Source: Verrucomicrobiia bacterium (GTDB lineage: Bacteria; Verrucomicrobiota; Verrucomicrobiia; Palsa-1439). From it: DNA of 64,000 bases. Where the stretch lies: assembly GCA_022072455.1 (NCBI GenBank), contig JAJVHY010000015.1, positions 145,449-209,448 of the forward strand, given 5' to 3'. Positions 63,242-64,000 of this stretch are shown here, in pieces. The notes beneath the pieces were generated by a model, which saw only the letters and a program-made list of their open reading frames with translations, searched no databases and was not told where the DNA came from. Within the stretch, counting starts at the first letter, position 1, and the number at the start of each line of letters is the position of its first letter. The translations under genes and the position numbers were made by a program.

Positions 63242-63515
63242 CCGGCTTGCTGCTATCGGTGAGTTTCGCACGAAGTCAAGCGGACACCCTAAGTGTTTGA
63301 ATTCACGTTTGACAGCCCACGGCGATAAACCTACGGTGCCTCCGCGAACGCGGCCATTCTTGAGCTGGGCGACACGCTTCCGAATATGGCAAGCGCGTTG
63401 GCTCTCGACAAGTCGCTGAGTTTCCAAGTCGTCCGCGACCAAGTCCGCTCTGACGGCGCCCCCTGAACGTGGAAATATTCCCCATGTGGAATGGCATTTC
63501 GGGCACACTCCGCGC

Positions 63516-63851
63516 GTGGAACTGGACGAACAACTCGCGAAGTTCATCCGCGCGCGGCGGGGCGAAAAAAACTATGAAGAGTTTGGCCGGCTGATTGGCT
63601 GCTCCGGCTCCACCGTGCATCGACTGGAGAATCGCAACCAGAATTTCACGCGCGAATTACTCAATAAGCTCAAGCAAACTTTCCGCTGCACGCTTGCCGA
63701 CATCTTTCCCCACGAGTTCAACGGACACAACGGTAATGGGACCCGCCCCGTGCGTCTCCAACGCCCCCTCGCCGCTTTCCCGGCCGCCTGCTCCGGCACC
63801 GCCGAATCATCCGCCCGTGCGGCGGGATCAACTTTCGGTGCCGCAGAATGA
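63516..63851 (+). CDS. XRE-type helix-turn-helix regulator
   Basis: About 111 residues from a GTG at 63516. The HTH spans ELDEQLAKFIRARRGEKNYE to EEFGRLIGCSGSTVHRLENR, then NFTRELLNKLKQTFRCTLAD with IFPHEF closing the domain; this is the Cro/C1 fold. The tail is Ala/Pro/Ser-rich and probably disordered. A GTG at 63486 would add 10 residues. An odd palindrome GGAAATATTCC lies about 45 bases upstream of the chosen start and may be an operator (weak). The 243-base gap between the oxidoreductase and this gene holds nothing else I can support. Confidence 0.75.
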   Translation: MELDEQLAKFIRARRGEKNYEEFGRLIGCSGSTVHRLENRNQNFTRELLNKLKQTFRCTLADIFPHEFNGHNGNGTRPVRLQRPLAAFPAACSGTAESSARAAGSTFGAAE

Positions 63852-63959
63852 TTCCGCGGCACCATAAAATCGTTGGTAGTGTCTGAAAGGTTCAGCAAAT
63901 AGAAGGGTCATGGTAGTTCTCCCTGCTAGCCAAACAACAAACACAAGGAGAACCAATCC

Positions 63960-64000
63960 ATGACCCGGCAGAAGCATAGCATTGACGTGGCCGAACTGAA
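63960..64000 (+). CDS. Start of an unidentified gene cut by the window edge, possibly a transposase
   Basis: An AAGGAG site 6-7 bases before the ATG at 63960; the first codons read MTRQKHSIDVAEL. The 90 bases upstream (TAGTGTCTGAAAGGTTCAGC around 63877) look like the end and leader of an insertion sequence because the leader is AT-richer than its surroundings and the gene has no relation to its neighbours. Too little sequence is present to name a family. Confidence 0.4.
   Translation, partial: MTRQKHSIDVAEL

Overview
This 64 kb window is high-GC chromosomal DNA from a Gram-negative bacterium. I infer a member of the PVC superphylum, most likely Verrucomicrobiota. The reasons are an exosortase-sorted PEP-CTERM protein, a type II pseudopilin with the H-X9-DG C-terminal motif typical of PVC bacteria, a chlamydia-like PMP-repeat surface protein, DUF4159, and TolQ/ExbD and MCE genes that imply an outer membrane. 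No rRNA or species marker is present, so the phylum is an inference.

Layout. (1) 1-4646, plus strand: the end of an exopolysaccharide cluster (CapD-type sugar dehydratase, outer-membrane beta-barrel, Wza-like export protein, Wzz/tyrosine autokinase). (2) 34167 down to 4652, minus strand: an almost uninterrupted run of about 18 co-directional genes, most joined by short overlaps (several ATGA/GTGA type). In transcription order these are three secreted TPR proteins (one of about 2484 residues), a small protein, an ExbB/TolQ protein, two ExbD/TolR proteins, a TonB-like anchor, a DUF4159 protein, an unknown membrane protein, a large polytopic protein, a fusion of an M28-like domain with an FtsX permease, an OPT-like transporter, an FtsX permease, two MacB-type ATPases flanking a PqqD-like protein, and a phosphopantetheinyl transferase. 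I could not match this gene order to any system I know. It looks like a PMF-driven trans-envelope machine combined with ABC modules and is the best candidate for an undescribed system. (3) 34281-37724: a serine beta-lactamase-like gene, then a complete IS1-family element (17-bp perfect inverted repeats, 8-bp target duplication) that carries extra genes and a tRNA-like structured locus. (4) 37762-48639: nnr, tRNA-Thr, a mosaic PMP/RCC1/HYR surface protein, a small secreted protein/pseudopilin/PEP-CTERM cluster, a membrane-fused spermidine synthase-like protein and gmhA. (5) 48643-55013: a response regulator, mutS with a palindromic REP-like sequence inside its reading frame, a RAYT transposase flanked by four REP hairpins (a REPtron), and an AraC / PhyH / URO-D module. 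(6) 55061-63851: katG, aqpZ, an ATP-cone/uridine-kinase-like protein, Ppx/GppA, MlaE and MCE proteins, a Gfo/Idh/MocA oxidoreductase and an XRE regulator. The start of an unidentified gene, possibly an IS, lies at the right edge.

How parts fit together: the exopolysaccharide genes and the PEP-CTERM protein agree with the known genomic link between exosortase and EPS. The envelope operon supplies a proton-driven motor (ExbB, 2 x ExbD), a TonB-like linker and long periplasmic scaffolds. The mobile elements (IS1 with cargo, REPtron, a second REP class in mutS) are the clearest signs of recent change.
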